From: Linyphia triangularis | Taxonomy: Eukaryota; Arthropoda; Arachnida; Araneae; Linyphiidae | Assembly (NCBI GenBank): GCA_963978545.1 | Contig: OZ021722.1 | Location: 110,703,442-110,767,441 of the forward strand | Length of the DNA: 64,000 nt | Direction of reading: 5' to 3' | Shown: piece by piece, positions 22,844 through 34,434 of the stretch | Numbering within the stretch: the stretch's first letter is position 1 | Layout: the number at the start of each line of letters is the position of its first letter | Notes under the pieces: model-generated | Databases searched by the model: none | What the model was told of the DNA's origin: nothing | The model's input: the letters and a program-made list of their open reading frames with translations, nothing else | Translations under genes and position numbers: made by a program

Positions 22844-22926
22844 AATTCTTTGTTTTCATAGCATAATTTTTAATTTGCGAACTTTTGTATTCGCAAATTA
22901 AATAATATGCTATGAAACAAAGAATT
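22844..22926. other. Long hairpin, arms about 37 bp
   Basis: TTCATAGCATAATTTTTAAT then TTGCGAA is followed after about eight bases by the inverted copy TTCGCAAATTAAATAATATG. It extends out to AATTCTTTG/CAAAGAATT. A possible foldback element or RNA hairpin; function unknown. Confidence 0.55.
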
Positions 22927-23256
22927 AAATAAAGGATAAAACAAAGGATAACACAATCACGGATACTTACAATAACCAACAATAGCAAGCGTATTTTGAA
23001 GGCTTTGTTTATCCTATTTACGAAACATTACAGGCAAAAAAACAAAGTTTCATAGTAAAATTGTTTATCGCGAACACAATTTTGTACACCAGAGATATTT
23101 CTTCATATTTCTCGATTTTCATCTTACGATTTCGTTGTTACGCGTATTTCGTGTTTATAGGGATATGCACTACCTCGTACAAAAGACATTTATATATAAA
23201 GGCCTGATAATATCAAAAATAGTAAATGAGAAACCATGATCAGCATTACTGTAACT

Positions 23257-23475
23257 AAGGGGTGTGGAACGTAGCACAACTTTCAATTACACTTAATACT
23301 GCTCACTGCATTTAAATTTGTCTTGGTTGTTGTAATTTACCGTTTTCGTTTTCATAAATTAATACATATTTTCATTAATTAATACATATTTTTATAAATT
23401 AATAAATATTTTCATTAATTAATTGAAATAATGACCAGTTTGGCGATATATTTTGGACGATAATTATTCATATGG
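23257..23475 (+). repeat. R1 5'-end fragment with 20-bp tandem repeat
   Basis: Starts ACTAAGGGGTGTGGAACG. At 23351-23430 a 20-bp unit (TTCATTAATTAATACATATT type) is repeated four times. The R1 match is lost after about 23475. Confidence 0.6.
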
Positions 23476-24313
23476 TTAATTATGGAACATGAAAACTGCA
23501 AGTAGTGCTCTTTAATCAGGAAAGCATAACAGTAGACGATAATAAATACAAAAATAAAATCTGAAGTGAATCACTTTGCACAAATTATGGTTTCATGAGC
23601 AAGCGAGTGTCGCAATTTTACTCGTTTTCTCATAACTTGCGGTAATAAAAAAAATTGACTGATTACATTGATCTGTAACTGCAACTTCAAGATCGAGCAA
23701 AGCTTTGCTATTAACTTGAATCTGAAGAAGGCTTAGTAATCACTATAGAGAACTATATTAACAACTTCCCCAAAAATAATTAGCGTCTGTTGGAAACCAA
23801 GGACAACCTATCACACAGCACTAAATGAAAGGAGGGGGGGGGAGGGGAGGACAGTATAGCAGCTGTTTGCAAAGCAAAACTCGGAAGCCTACTTCAGTAG
23901 GCATGACGAAGTTTTTCTTTATGGCATTGCTTCAAGAAATATACTGCGAAACAATTATTTAAATTCGTTCAATTAATTTTTTGTACATTGAAAATATTTG
24001 ATTTATATATTAAATATCATAAAATATTTTGTCGCAAAAAATTTAATCAATAAGTTAAAAACTATGTTCGTTGCTACAGCATTTCTTTAATGCAGCATTG
24101 TGAAACGAGTTGAACGTGTCTTCCACGGTTAGCAGGATAAAGGAAAGATTTGTACCGAAGAAAAACAGTGTATATTGTTGCACAAATTGTCTGTATATAG
24201 AGTAAATAGTGACGTATTAATTTAAAACTCTATTGTAATTTATTTTAACTTATTTTATTTATCAGCAGCGATTATACAGGTTAGAAAACGGTGGCAACAC
24301 CTACAGCAATCGA
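23476..24313. other. Unassigned stretch
   Basis: No gene recognised. A G-rich run lies near 23831-23848. Confidence 0.4.
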
Positions 24314-24411
24314 GAAATTTCGAGATGTTTCTTGTTCAACGAATTGGCTGGAAATTTCGGGAATGTTCTCACGCGCCTGTTATATAAAGACCGGAGATCG
24401 GGAAGTTTTCA
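24314..24411 (+). promoter_or_regulatory. Heat-shock-type promoter: two HSE clusters, TATA box, initiator
   Basis: 24351-24368 reads GAAatTTCggGAAtgTTC, four perfect alternating nGAAn/nTTCn blocks, the binding site of trimeric heat-shock factor. 24314-24331 reads GAAatTTCgaGATgtTTC, a second cluster with one mismatch. TATATAAAG starts at 24381. A TCAG initiator places A+1 at 24411, exactly 30 bp downstream. This arrangement is that of hsp70-like promoters. Whether it drives a host gene, a non-coding RNA or a retroelement LTR is open. Confidence 0.65.
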
Positions 24412-24551
24412 GATTGACTTCGGACTTCGATGAAAACTGATCGCTTTGGTTACTGGAAAGAGCTTGTATAATCGCTGTATTCGAAGTTGTTTTTGTTGAA
24501 GTTTGTGTTAAAGCCTGAGAGTGCTTACACTGTTGCCTTTGAATAAATTTT
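24411..24551 (+). other. Predicted first (untranslated) exon after the HSE promoter
   Basis: Sequence from the predicted start to the splice-donor-like GTGAGT at 24552-24557. No long frame begins here. A candidate acceptor (TTATTTTTGTTCAG) ends at 25109. After it an ATG at about 25130 opens a 15-codon hydrophobic peptide that ends in TGA. The gene model is inference, and no heat-shock protein coding sequence is visible downstream. Confidence 0.3.
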
Positions 24552-25334
24552 GTGAGTTTTCTGAAGAGAGAATAAATATTTTTATACCGTAAAAACTGTG
24601 CCATCATTGCCTCAGTGGAAAAATTCATAACAATATGATGGTGAAATGAGTCTTCATTTCCAAAAGTGCCTAACTGACAAAATTTGAAAAGTTGAGATTT
24701 TAACTGCATGTTGTTGGCGCAACTGAAATACATATTTTAAAAGAGTTTTACAATGGCAAAAGTTTATAAATCCTATTTAAAAAAAATGACTGAAAACCGA
24801 GTATAAATTCAAACCGGGGATAGTTACATTTCATTCCATTTCCAAAAATGTCTTGTTGCAAACTCAGATACTGTTCCAAAACTACCTACTTGCTAACATC
24901 TAGGATGGTGGCTTTCATGAAGTCATTCCCAAAACTTGTAAGTAGCAATAAAAAAGAGCCCTACCCAATAGTCGTAAGCTTCCACAAAATTGTTTATTCT
25001 GAAAAAATGGGGGACATTTTTAGAGTGCAGACCTATATTTCTACACTTTTTACTAATAATTACTGTTGGCTAACCTGCTACTTTTAAGTAATCGCTTATT
25101 TTTGTTCAGCTGTGTTGATTGAAAGTTGAATGATTTCTATGAGGTTATGTCTCGTGTTATCTTGTCTTTTCTTATGATCTTGTGAAAAAAATTTAGTTTA
25201 AATATTGAAAATGTTGAAGAAGTGAGAGTTGAAGGTGCTGTGAAAAGTGTAAGTGGAAATAAAAGTAGTTTATATTAAACTTTTTAACCTCACATTCAGT
25301 TCATTGTTGTTTTTGATTTTCAAAACTGACTTTA

Positions 25335-25571
25335 CTAAACTTCAACTTAACTAGACATCACTTAGACGGTATATCGTCACAGTGCTCATAGGTATTTAAT
25401 CCATTTTGGCGAAGTGAAGACATAATTCTCGCCAAACCTTAGAGCCTTTTGTTCTCTATAGGGTTGTGGTTTGGCGAACATTATGCTTTCAAGCCGCCAA
25501 AATGGATTAAATACCTATGAGCACTGTGACGATCTACCGTCTAAGTGATGTCTAGTTAAGTTGAAGTTTAG
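25335..25571. mobile_element. 237-bp palindromic MITE, copy 2
   Basis: Same palindrome as at 14558, same length, TA at both edges (25333-25334, 25572-25573). The central segment reads in the opposite orientation to copies 1 and 3. Confidence 0.85.
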
Positions 25572-25586
25572 TATAGTTGCTTTTTT

Positions 25587-25873
25587 CAGTCAGCGCCAAA
25601 ACTAGCTAATTGCAAAAGGTCCAATTCTAAAACTAAATAATTACAAAAAAACTTTTCTAAAACTGCCTAGTTGCAAATTTAAGCAGCTAATTACTGTTTT
25701 ATATAAAATAATACCGACCTAGGACCTCGTAAATTGTGTTTCGAATTTATTTACAGATTATATAAACATAACAGTCATAAATTAACTCTTGAGTTTAATA
25801 AAATACAGGTTTTTCTCGTTTCCTGAAAAGTTGTCCCTCAGGCAACTAGGCACTTTTGGAAATGGACCGACTG
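25587..25873. mobile_element. Small terminal-inverted-repeat element
   Basis: The left end CAGTCAGCGCCAAAACTAGC and the right end (complement CAGTCGGTCCATTTCCAAAA) share CAGTC and the following CCAAAA...CTAGTTGC blocks. Related sequence (TTCCAAAAATGTCTTGTTGC) lies at 24840, so a larger foldback is possible. No clear target duplication. Confidence 0.4.
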
Positions 25874-25892
25874 AAATTATACCAAAATATTC

Positions 25893-26225
25893 TTAACCCT
25901 TTACTTACAAAAGGGACTTCTCCATCAATTTTCTCATGGTACTGTATTAATTTTTAAAAGCTCTGAGACCCAATTGGGACTTTGAAGTCCACTTCTATGA
26001 AGTTCATTCTTTAATTGTTGGATGCCAGGACAAGCTTATTTCTCTTTATATGCAAACACGTGGCTGATTTTCAGGCATTGTCTTATATATTTGTCTCTAA
26101 CAAGCTTCCAAAGAGAAATCATCTTGTGCGGCCCCCAATTGAAGAAGGAATTTCATAGAAGTGGACTTCAAATTGGGTCTCAAATCGTTTAAGTTAATAC
26201 AATACCATGAGAAAACTGACGGGGA
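25893..26225. mobile_element. Foldback MITE FB3, copy B (uninterrupted)
   Basis: Starts TTAACCCTTTACTTACAAAA. The inner inverted segments GAAGTCCACTTCTATGAAGT and CTTCATAGAAGTGGACTTC-like sequence mark the foldback. It provides the empty-site reference for both the mariner-type insertion at 4749 and the TTAA insertion at 59344. Confidence 0.6.
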
Positions 26226-27221
26226 TTATTTGCATTGATATCCGATCAGAGTTGCGGTTGATCTTCCGAATAAATATGCATTGTCAGCTGGCATATGTAG
26301 AAATGACAGGGATGATGTGGAAATTATACAGTGTCCATAATTTAACTGCGCATTCTTAACCTCGTTCTGGGCCTCTTTTATTCACCCTATCTTCATTACA
26401 ACAGATGTTTTTCACACTATTTAAACCTCCACAAAACATCTAAAGATTTATTTTTTTTACTCCACATGGAAATGAGACACTTAAGAACTTATTTGGAGCT
26501 GAACTTTGCAGGATCAAACTTCATCGGGAGATTTGTGTGTGAAATTTTGACCAAAATGAACACAATCCAATAAAGTTTTGAGTAGATGTCATTCACAAAA
26601 ATTCCAGCGTCATTTGCAAAAATATCAATTATTTTGTGTTTGTTGAAATCATTTTTCAATGCTTTCAGTAGAACCTAGATAATTTTTTATGGAGATCAGC
26701 CAATTTCTGTTGGATTTCTAGATATTTCAGTCCCATAGACCTAATGCTCCAGTTTGTTGAGCCCAACACTTGATATTTTTTTTTTACAACAGTTATAACA
26801 AGAGAAATAAAACATCATTAACAACATTTGAAGGAAAACTGGGTGTTTTTTTTTAATTCTTTCTATTAACTTTGATTTTGTTTATTTGTATGTGGCGTGC
26901 AAATCTGGCTAAATTAACTTATTTGCAATCATCAAATCAAATCTGAAACTTGGCAGTTTGATTTGAGGTTGTTGACAATGCATTCCGATAAGTTTTGGGA
27001 GATGTCACTGTCACTAAAATGCCGCTTTTCTATACGCTATCATTGTAGCTTCCAATAACTAATGAACACACTTGCCGTCATCCAATCGAGCTAAAACTTG
27101 GCAAACTCGTTGTGAATGACAATGTATTCATTCAAGTTTAGGGTGCAAAAAAAGTTAATAAACAGAGCAAAATGAAACTTTTCTTCGTAGCGGACAAACA
27201 CTATGAAAACTCGATCTGAAC
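26226..27221. other. Unassigned, with two minus-strand S1 units
   Basis: 26930-27130 reads as reverse S1 units (CTTGCCGTCATCCAATCGAG at about 27071). The rest shows no gene. A T-run near 26770-26785 and AT-rich sequence fill the remainder. Confidence 0.45.
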
Positions 27222-27225
27222 TTAA

Positions 27226-27395
27226 GGGGACACTCTACCATCGAAACTTTTGTTTTTATTATTGTATTTTAAAATTAAAAAAATAAATATCCCTTATTTG
27301 AATTTATATGAAAGAACAATATTTCGCAAAAAACATTACTTCTTTTTAATTTTTTTTTTTTTTTAATTTAAAAATTTCACATTTTTAAAAATGCT

Positions 27396-27433
<38 letters not shown>

Positions 27434-27869
27434 ACCAAAATTTTTTATATAATTTTTTCAAAATGTTTTTTAACTATATCATATAAGAATTGGCATTAAA
27501 ATATAGAATACTCATAGTATTTAATTATAGTATAAATGTTTATTCATAACAACAAACGAAACAAAAAATCTATAAATCTGCTATAATTTTACTCAACCGT
27601 TAAAAAAATTAAAACTACTACATATTTTGTTATTTAGAATGCCAATTTATAAAATGCCCTTATTTTAAAACATGCTCTAAAATTTTTAAGATTTCTCTAA
27701 TAATTAGAAAAAAAGTCTTAGCGTTTCGAAAAATCTAATAACAACAAAAAACAGTGAGAACCGATTTAAAGTTTTCATTTCTAAAGAAGATCATCCAGCA
27801 TAAAATATCACATAATAGCAAATAAAAAAAAAATTGGAATAATTTGCAATTTTTAGGGTGGGTGTCCCC
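27226..27869. mobile_element. piggyBac-like MITE with TTAA duplication, 644 bp
   Basis: TTAA|GGGGACACTCTACC at the left (TTAA 27222-27225) and GGTGGGTGTCCCC|TTAA at the right (TTAA 27870-27873). A TTAA target is the signature of piggyBac-type transposition. The interior is extremely AT-rich, with a T-run of about 30 at 27400-27429, and has no coding frame. Confidence 0.65.
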
Positions 27870-27873
27870 TTAA

Positions 27874-28497
27874 TAAGTTGCAATTGCACATAAAAAGTGG
27901 CAATGCATGTAGAGGATTTATATTAAAAACTTTATTTTATGGGATTTATATGTTATTTATTATACTTTAAAAAGTTTTTATATATTCTTCTATAAAAACT
28001 TTATAAAGAATAAAGGATAGAAATTCTACAAGTTAGTTCTTCGCAAATCGCGGTAATAATATTTTATTACTGTCGGTATTCATTTCACAAGCAATACATA
28101 GGCAGATATTGTCGCCAACAAAATGAGGCAGGTCTATAGGGGAGGCGGACAATTGATAACTTCTCTTGATTATGACAACCCTTGTCCATAATTCTGCTCC
28201 CTCCCATCAGCAAGTACACAACACACTTTGATGCTAGACAGGTGAACGTACAAGCTGCCGCGTCAATCTGAAGGTTAGCATAATGTCCATCCGAATGATT
28301 AACGACGAACCCTCATCATGAGGGTGAATGCAATCCATCTGAATATTGATTATTTGATTATATCAGATGAAAGGTAAAAAGGGCGTTGAAATGAAGGAGA
28401 AAAGCGCATGGGTGCCACTTTTCGGATAAATTCATGTTTACTATAGTTACATTCAGGAAAAGTTGCCATCAAGAATTCAAAAATTCAAACAGTCAGC
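27874..28497. other. Unassigned stretch
   Basis: No gene recognised. 28080-28340 is less AT-biased but has no open frame with known motifs. Confidence 0.4.
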
Positions 28498-29140
28498 GAC
28501 AGGTTGGAACATCTTGATTTCAAAAAAGTAATCAAGAAAAAAGGTATGTCTGTGGTCAGCATAACTCCCGAACAAATTGACCTACGATGTTCAAATTTGG
28601 TGTGCGGGTTGGTGTTGGCACAGAGACCTACCATTAAGGTTTTGGTCAAAATCGTGCATGCGCCATAAGGGCCCTTTGAAAAATTCATATTTTTCAGTAA
28701 TTGCTAAAAAACGGCTCGAACGATTTTGTCCAAAATCGATGTGATAATGCCTCTTAAGGTGTTCTAAACATCCCCACCTCCGAAATTTCCATAAAAATGC
28801 TTTAGCCTAAAAAGTTGAAAAACGAATGCCTTTAACACAGAGCTCTGTTTTCTTGAGCATACCTCATCAAAGATAATTTTTTCTCCTCTCTAGAGTTTCA
28901 CTTATAAGAAAGGATAATATAAGAATTATTGAAAAGTATATCGCCAAAATCATCTATTTGGCGAAGTGTTTTGTTAAAAAAAAAAAAAAAGAATCATACA
29001 AGAATTATGGTAAAAAATATCGCTTAACTGTCCATTTTTTCTAAATGAATGATGAAAATATAAAAACGGTAAATGACACAAATTGATATCAGTATTATAG
29101 TGTAATTGAAAGTTGTGCGATGTTCCATACCCCTAGTTTT
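28498..29140 (-). repeat. Repeat family R1, minus-strand copy
   Basis: Collinear in reverse with 8427-9174 and ends ATGTTCCATACCCCTAG at 29136. It keeps TTTAACACAGAG intact, the site split by the SINE in the copy at 19470. Confidence 0.65.
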
Positions 29141-30660
29141 CCTCATTCCGTACCGTTTCCAATGTACATTTTCAAAAACTTGGGAGCAAGACCGTTATGT
29201 GTTATGAGAGCAGCATATTACAATTTGGTAGAACTACAATCACATTATAAACAATTAGTATTTAGTGCCTTCGAAGTGTAATGCCACATACTTTGAACTT
29301 TCACAGACAGATCTGCATCTGTGTGCGTAGGCCGGCTATTTATTGGAAAATCACCAACTCGTCCACTAAACAAAGTCCCATTGAGATGTCGATTAGATTT
29401 AAAAGTGCGATTAAAATTTCAGGACACCATTACGATAAGACATTTACTATCGTACGCCTGTCAGTAAGTTTTATTTTGTCACAAGAGCTCGCCATTGAAG
29501 AGTCGCGTAATTGAATGTGTAGGCACTTAGTATCCTTTAAACAAGAACATAAGAACTTATTTGAACCGAGCTGGGGGGGGGAGGGAGCATAGTGAAGGCT
29601 TTGTGAAAAGTAGGATTGTAGCAATCACAAAAATGTTCTTGGCGCCTTAAATTCCAAATTGTTTAACAGCGAGTGGTAATTGTTATCAATGAGAAACAAA
29701 CTGAAATGGGACAGTCACTAAAAAAAAACACTTCTACAAAAGTTTGCATTCAGTTTTATGTCGTGAATTGAATAATTTGTATGTAACAAGTCATTGCACC
29801 TGGAAAAGATATCAAACATATACAAATTACAGCTAATAAACATTGCCAGTTTGTAGTTATTTATAAAAAAAAAAAAGTTGTTCCCGAAGATGTTTATAGA
29901 GAATTTCAAAGAAATGAAAATTGCATTCGCCCACAGTTTATTGCAGTATGTGGTAACAAAAATATTAGTTTGAAACGATAAGACTTCTTAAATTTAATTA
30001 AATCAGAAGAATATTAATATGAAACAGTATAACTTTGAAAAGGAAATCCAAATACATTAATAGATTTTTCACATTTTAATTTCCCACAAGACAGACATTT
30101 CTTTTGATTTTGATATTTACAAAATTCGTTTCGGAAAAAAAATAAAATAAATAAATAACAAAAAGAGGTAAATGACAGCGCACTTTGAAGATTTTTTTAA
30201 GATATACAGTTTTGATTTCTTTTGAGTGCAATTACTGGAGCAAAACTCGAGTATAATTTTCTCCACATAAAATAAATAAAAGTTTAATTACTTTTCAACG
30301 AATAACAACATCTCAATTTACGTAGATGTCTACTCCCCTAGCACAAGCTCTTTATACTGACAAATCAAATTTACTGCCACGGGAGCCATGACAATACCAA
30401 CTTTCACAAACTTTCCTATGTAGAGACTGAACTGGCAAAGGGATCCATAACTTACCACGGAGAGGGTGTTAGAGAGTCAAATGAGGAGGTACCCATGAAT
30501 ATGCCTTCCAATTTGAGGAATATAAAATTTGATTATTTAACCAAACCGACTACATGCGTCTCTGGACGATTAAACCCAGTGACTAAATAAAGGAACGAAG
30601 ATGGTTTTATTGCCAAGTAGAGACAGAAAAAAAAAGCACTATAGAGTTTTTAATTTATTT
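29141..30660. other. Unassigned AT-rich stretch
   Basis: No supported gene. Short frames (29281-29514 and others) have no recognisable motif. G-run near 29572-29585. Confidence 0.4.
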
Positions 30661-30704
30661 AAACGCCAACTATACTAACTCCTTATTCACTATTTGCTTT
30701 TTAC

Positions 30705-30880
30705 TTGACTTATAATTTTATTAAATTAATTGACATTTTTAAAGCATTTTGGCAAGTCCACATTATAGCATTGCTTTACAATGACTTTACTTAAAATTAT
30801 AATACGCATTTGAATTATAATTTTATTAAATTAATTGGCATTCGTAAAGCCTTTTAGCAAGACCACATAACAATATTTGC
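30705..30880 (+). repeat. Imperfect direct repeat, offset 105 bp
   Basis: TATAATTTTATTAAATTAAT occurs at 30711 and 30816, followed in both by diverged TGRCATTYKTAAAGC and GCAAGWCCACAT blocks. Two units, no coding. Confidence 0.5.
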
Positions 30881-31228
30881 AATTCTTTTTTAATTTATTA
30901 TTCTTAAAAGGGAATAACAAAAATATGGTTTTCGAAATTTGAGTTTATTTATTTTAACACGTGTAAAAAATCAAGTTACATGGAATTCGGCATGTTCTAA
31001 GACAGGTGGCTACGATGTTTCTTCCCAAATGTTGGTATTAGCTTTCAATAGCGATTGACCGAAGAGTCATGGACCTTACTACATCCAGAGCATTCAGCAC
31101 CAGGTTTGCAAACTTTGAGGAGGGGTGAGGTACACCTACAAGACTTGAAATCACACAGCAATACTGGGTTGGAAATTAAGCAGAAAACACATTAAAGAAA
31201 ATGACCCCACGTTCTGTTTATTATTCAA

Positions 31229-31636
31229 CAGGGTTCCCACTCAAATCCCAGAATGAAAATCGATGACTTTTCAATGACTTTTAAGGACCTAAATAATGTT
31301 TCTAAGGACCTTTGAAAATTTGTTTTCAGGCATCATGTCGGTATATAACTTTTCAATAAAGTATATTCTACCAAAAGAGTTACAAGTTGGTGGATGCGTA
31401 ATACAAATATGACAGAAAATTTCGATTCAGTGCAGATAAATGGCGGTCAAGCGGGGTAGCAATTCTGAGTTGTATTTTTATAACTTTTGAAGTTGGGCAC
31501 ACAACAACCCCAAAAATTAAGGAATTTTAATGACCTCTAAGCATTTTCAATGACTTATAAGCACTTTCAAGGCCTTGAAAACAAGCTCAAATTTTTTAAA
31601 CACTTTTAATGACTTTCAATGACCGTGGGAATCCTG
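31229..31636. mobile_element. hAT-like MITE family H1, copy 1
   Basis: The left end is CAGGGTTCCCACTCAAATCC and the right end is GACCGTGGGAATCCTG, inverted to one another. The interior is rich in GACTTTTAAGGACC and CACTTTCAAGGCC motifs. Copies at 54778 and 62751. The flanks share only TTCAA, so the 8-bp duplication expected for hAT is not confirmed. Confidence 0.5.
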
Positions 31637-31713
31637 TTCAATGAACATCAAACAAAAGTAACATGCCACATACAGATCAAAAGGAGTTCAAATTTACGTT
31701 CACGAGCTATGAT

Positions 31714-32018
31714 GGAGGCCTCATATCTATGGAAATCTGGACGTTCTAACAGGGACGTGTAAACAGGGTTTGTCATACACTCCACTAAAGGACAGGATGA
31801 GCACTGTATACGCTGCAGCAACCGGTTCCCCGATCGTTGTAGAGTACTTGAGTGAGCTCAACTTGCCTCCAGAAGAAGAGCACTATTACGTGGAAATGAA
31901 AGGTGTCTGCGAGAACGCAAGGGAATCATCACTTATCTCTAACAACTACTTCTGGATACCTATAAGTGATTGCTGCTCTGAAAAGCAGATGGAGCCAATT
32001 GAATACCATTTATACTAA
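31714..32018 (+). CDS. Unrecognised open frame, possible exon (about 100 codons)
   Basis: An open frame runs from just after a TGA at 31711-31713 to TAA at 32016-32018. It has balanced composition and includes LSYTPLKDRMSTVYAAATG and a following P-P-E-E-E-H-Y-Y segment. It contains no repeat landmark known from the rest of the window. There is no upstream ATG except an internal one at 31798, so as a stand-alone gene it would be about 73 residues. Alternatively it is an exon: AG dinucleotides near 31752 and 31766 and an AAAG|GTGTCT near 31899 could serve as splice sites. I do not recognise the protein and assign no function. It may also be chance. Confidence 0.3.
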
Positions 32019-32996
32019 GTAATAACCTGCTCCTGGTTTCAAAGACATTTTAATTAGTTTAGGGAGAAATTGACAATGTAGATCTGTTAAACCTTTACTT
32101 TAAGTCAATAACCAAGCATACAGTATTCAGAAGTTGTAGTTAGGGATCAGTAAAGGTAATCCCACGCCCAAGCAACGTCATCTACAGCGTCTGGAAAGCA
32201 TTTCCGGCCCAGCATTGAGATGTGATTCCGTCTAGGAATACCCAATCTCCCCTAGAAGCTTGTAATCTGGTGCCGAATCTTCTCAGCATTCCTTAATCCC
32301 AACCATGCCTCCGCCCGCACATTTCCAATCGTTTCCACATTCCTAATCCAGGAATCTGACCCACATTTCCCGTTTTCAATTAGCCACCAACAACACCTTC
32401 CCAATAAGCCACCGAACAATTCCACCTGCTCCAAGCACTGGGAATCAATCAAACGGTTCCATCCAGAAAACGACTTAACTTCCAACTTACACGAGCTGTG
32501 TGGGCAACATCCGGTCAGAAACTTACTCTGCTGGCGAACACAAGAAACCGCGTGGGCATCCATATCGATACAACACTTGAATATCGATTTATTGGATTGT
32601 CGTCAGCAAGCGAGAGGAGTTCTCGAATCACGGAAAAGCTTAAAGATTTTCGTCGATGGATGGCCTGAGAGTATTTTTCTTGTTTGCCCACGGGAAAAAT
32701 ATTTGAAAAGAACATGTGATAAAAGCTGGTGCATTGTTTTTGTCATTACATATACATTTTCCCAAAAGATGTTAAGTGGCATTTCGAGTACATCGTTTAT
32801 TTCGTTACTGTAATCGATATTCCGATCTGGTGGAGTAAGAAGAGAAAAATAAGAGTTTGTGAGATAATCGCAATTGAATTTGAACTGAGTTATAAGGAGA
32901 AAGAATCCATCACTAAAGAGTTTCAAGTTACCAAAGTTATTACTAAACAAGTTTGTTTTTAACACATTGCATTTGTGCAGGAAATGTGTACATATT
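32019..32996. other. Unassigned; GC-richer patch 32150-32560
   Basis: 32150-32560 stands out by being less AT-rich. It has a minus-strand frame of 103 codons (32563-32252) without recognisable motifs, giving weak support for an exon or repeat remnant. The rest is AT-rich with overlapping short frames on both strands that match nothing. Confidence 0.3.
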
Positions 32997-33688
32997 TTCA
33001 CTCACTCAAATAAAAATGATCAGTTTGGCGATATTTTTGGCCTTAATTTTTACATGGACAAAAAAAATAACCCGCCAAGATGGCGAAATTATTCGATAGA
33101 CAGTACAATGTCTTTTCTCATGCATGAAACAGAAAAAATCAATCGTTGTTAGGCAAAGCTCAAGGGCAGAGAGCTCTGTGTTAAAGGCACTCGTTTTTCA
33201 ACTTTTTACGCTTTTCTCTTATTTTTATGGGAATTTCGTGAGTAGGGACAACTAGAACACCTTAAGAGGCATTAGCACAGAGATTTTAATCAAAATCGAT
33301 AAAGAGCCGGTTTTTTTAGCAATTGCTGAAAAATATGATTTTTTTCATATTTTTTTTTTAAGATTTCAACCTGATGCGCATGCCCGATTTTGACGAAAAC
33401 CTTATTGGTAAGTCCAATGGCCCTCACTAACCTGCACACCAAATTTAAAAATCGTAGGTCAATTCAGTAACAGCACACAAAAATTGAACATCGTGGGTAA
33501 ATTTGTTCGGGAGTTATGCTGACCACATACACACAGAAAGACAGTCATTTTTTCTAGATAACTTTTTTGAAATCAGGATGTTCCAAAACGTGGAGAAGTG
33601 CAAAAAAAAAAAAAAAAAAAAAAATTGTGACTGAATGCTATACTTTCCTTACCCTATGTAATACATATGGGAAATTGAAAGTAAAAAC
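32997..33688 (+). repeat. Repeat family R1, copy lacking the 5' end
   Basis: Starts at the GATCAGTTTGGCGATATTTT block and ends GGGAAATTGAAAGTAAAAA. Has a small internal duplication of the AAATTGAACATCGT-type block (33440-33495). Confidence 0.6.
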
Positions 33689-34434
33689 CAGGCACTAAGG
33701 GAAAATACTACAAAAGTGAATACCGACATTGAATATGATGAATCACTCAGCAAATTTCCGCGAAGTTTTTTCACTTCGTTTTTATATGAATAAGGTAGAG
33801 CCATTGTTTGAAACTGAAAGAAGTCCTCTACGACCTTTATTAGGGGCGTGGCACTCTAGTAAAGTTCCCATTAGATGTTGGCCTCTATTACAATCTGGAA
33901 ACTTTTTTTTTTATCTTCTCCTGTAAAATAGGTTAGAAGTACCCTTTTAATGTCAATCCATTTAAATAAAATGTAGTTACTTACTTTAGAATCAACTCTT
34001 TTTACAATGATATATTTACCACTTCAACAAACTCGTGGTTTTTAATTTTTTACACTTTTGAAACGTCTTACGGTCACTCGATTTCGTTTATTCCAAATTG
34101 CATCAGTACTGGATACTTACGGATCCACGGATTCATGGCGAAAATGTTGAATTAAACTAGAAAGGAAGATAGAATGCATTCTAATTTCGAATCGAGGGAA
34201 CTTGGAATGTAAGATAAAAAGTAAAATTCTGAACCAACAATCACTAACAAATGTATCTTTTACAAGCATATGCGGCATCGCATCGAATAGAGCCATCAAG
34301 AAATAACTTTTGGTTGGAAGGAAAAGCTTTTATAATACTATTTAGGGTGTAAAGCGGGATCTTCTCGTTTGGACGGCTAAGCTTTTTCAACCAGTAGGAG
34401 AAATTTCATAAATACAACTACAAAATTACTATAT
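33689..34434. other. Unassigned stretch
   Basis: No gene or repeat boundary recognised. Confidence 0.4.

Noticed and set aside
24380..24733. 117-codon minus-strand frame
   Set aside because: It lies antisense to the HSE promoter's predicted first exon, ends in promoter sequence and has no recognisable domain.
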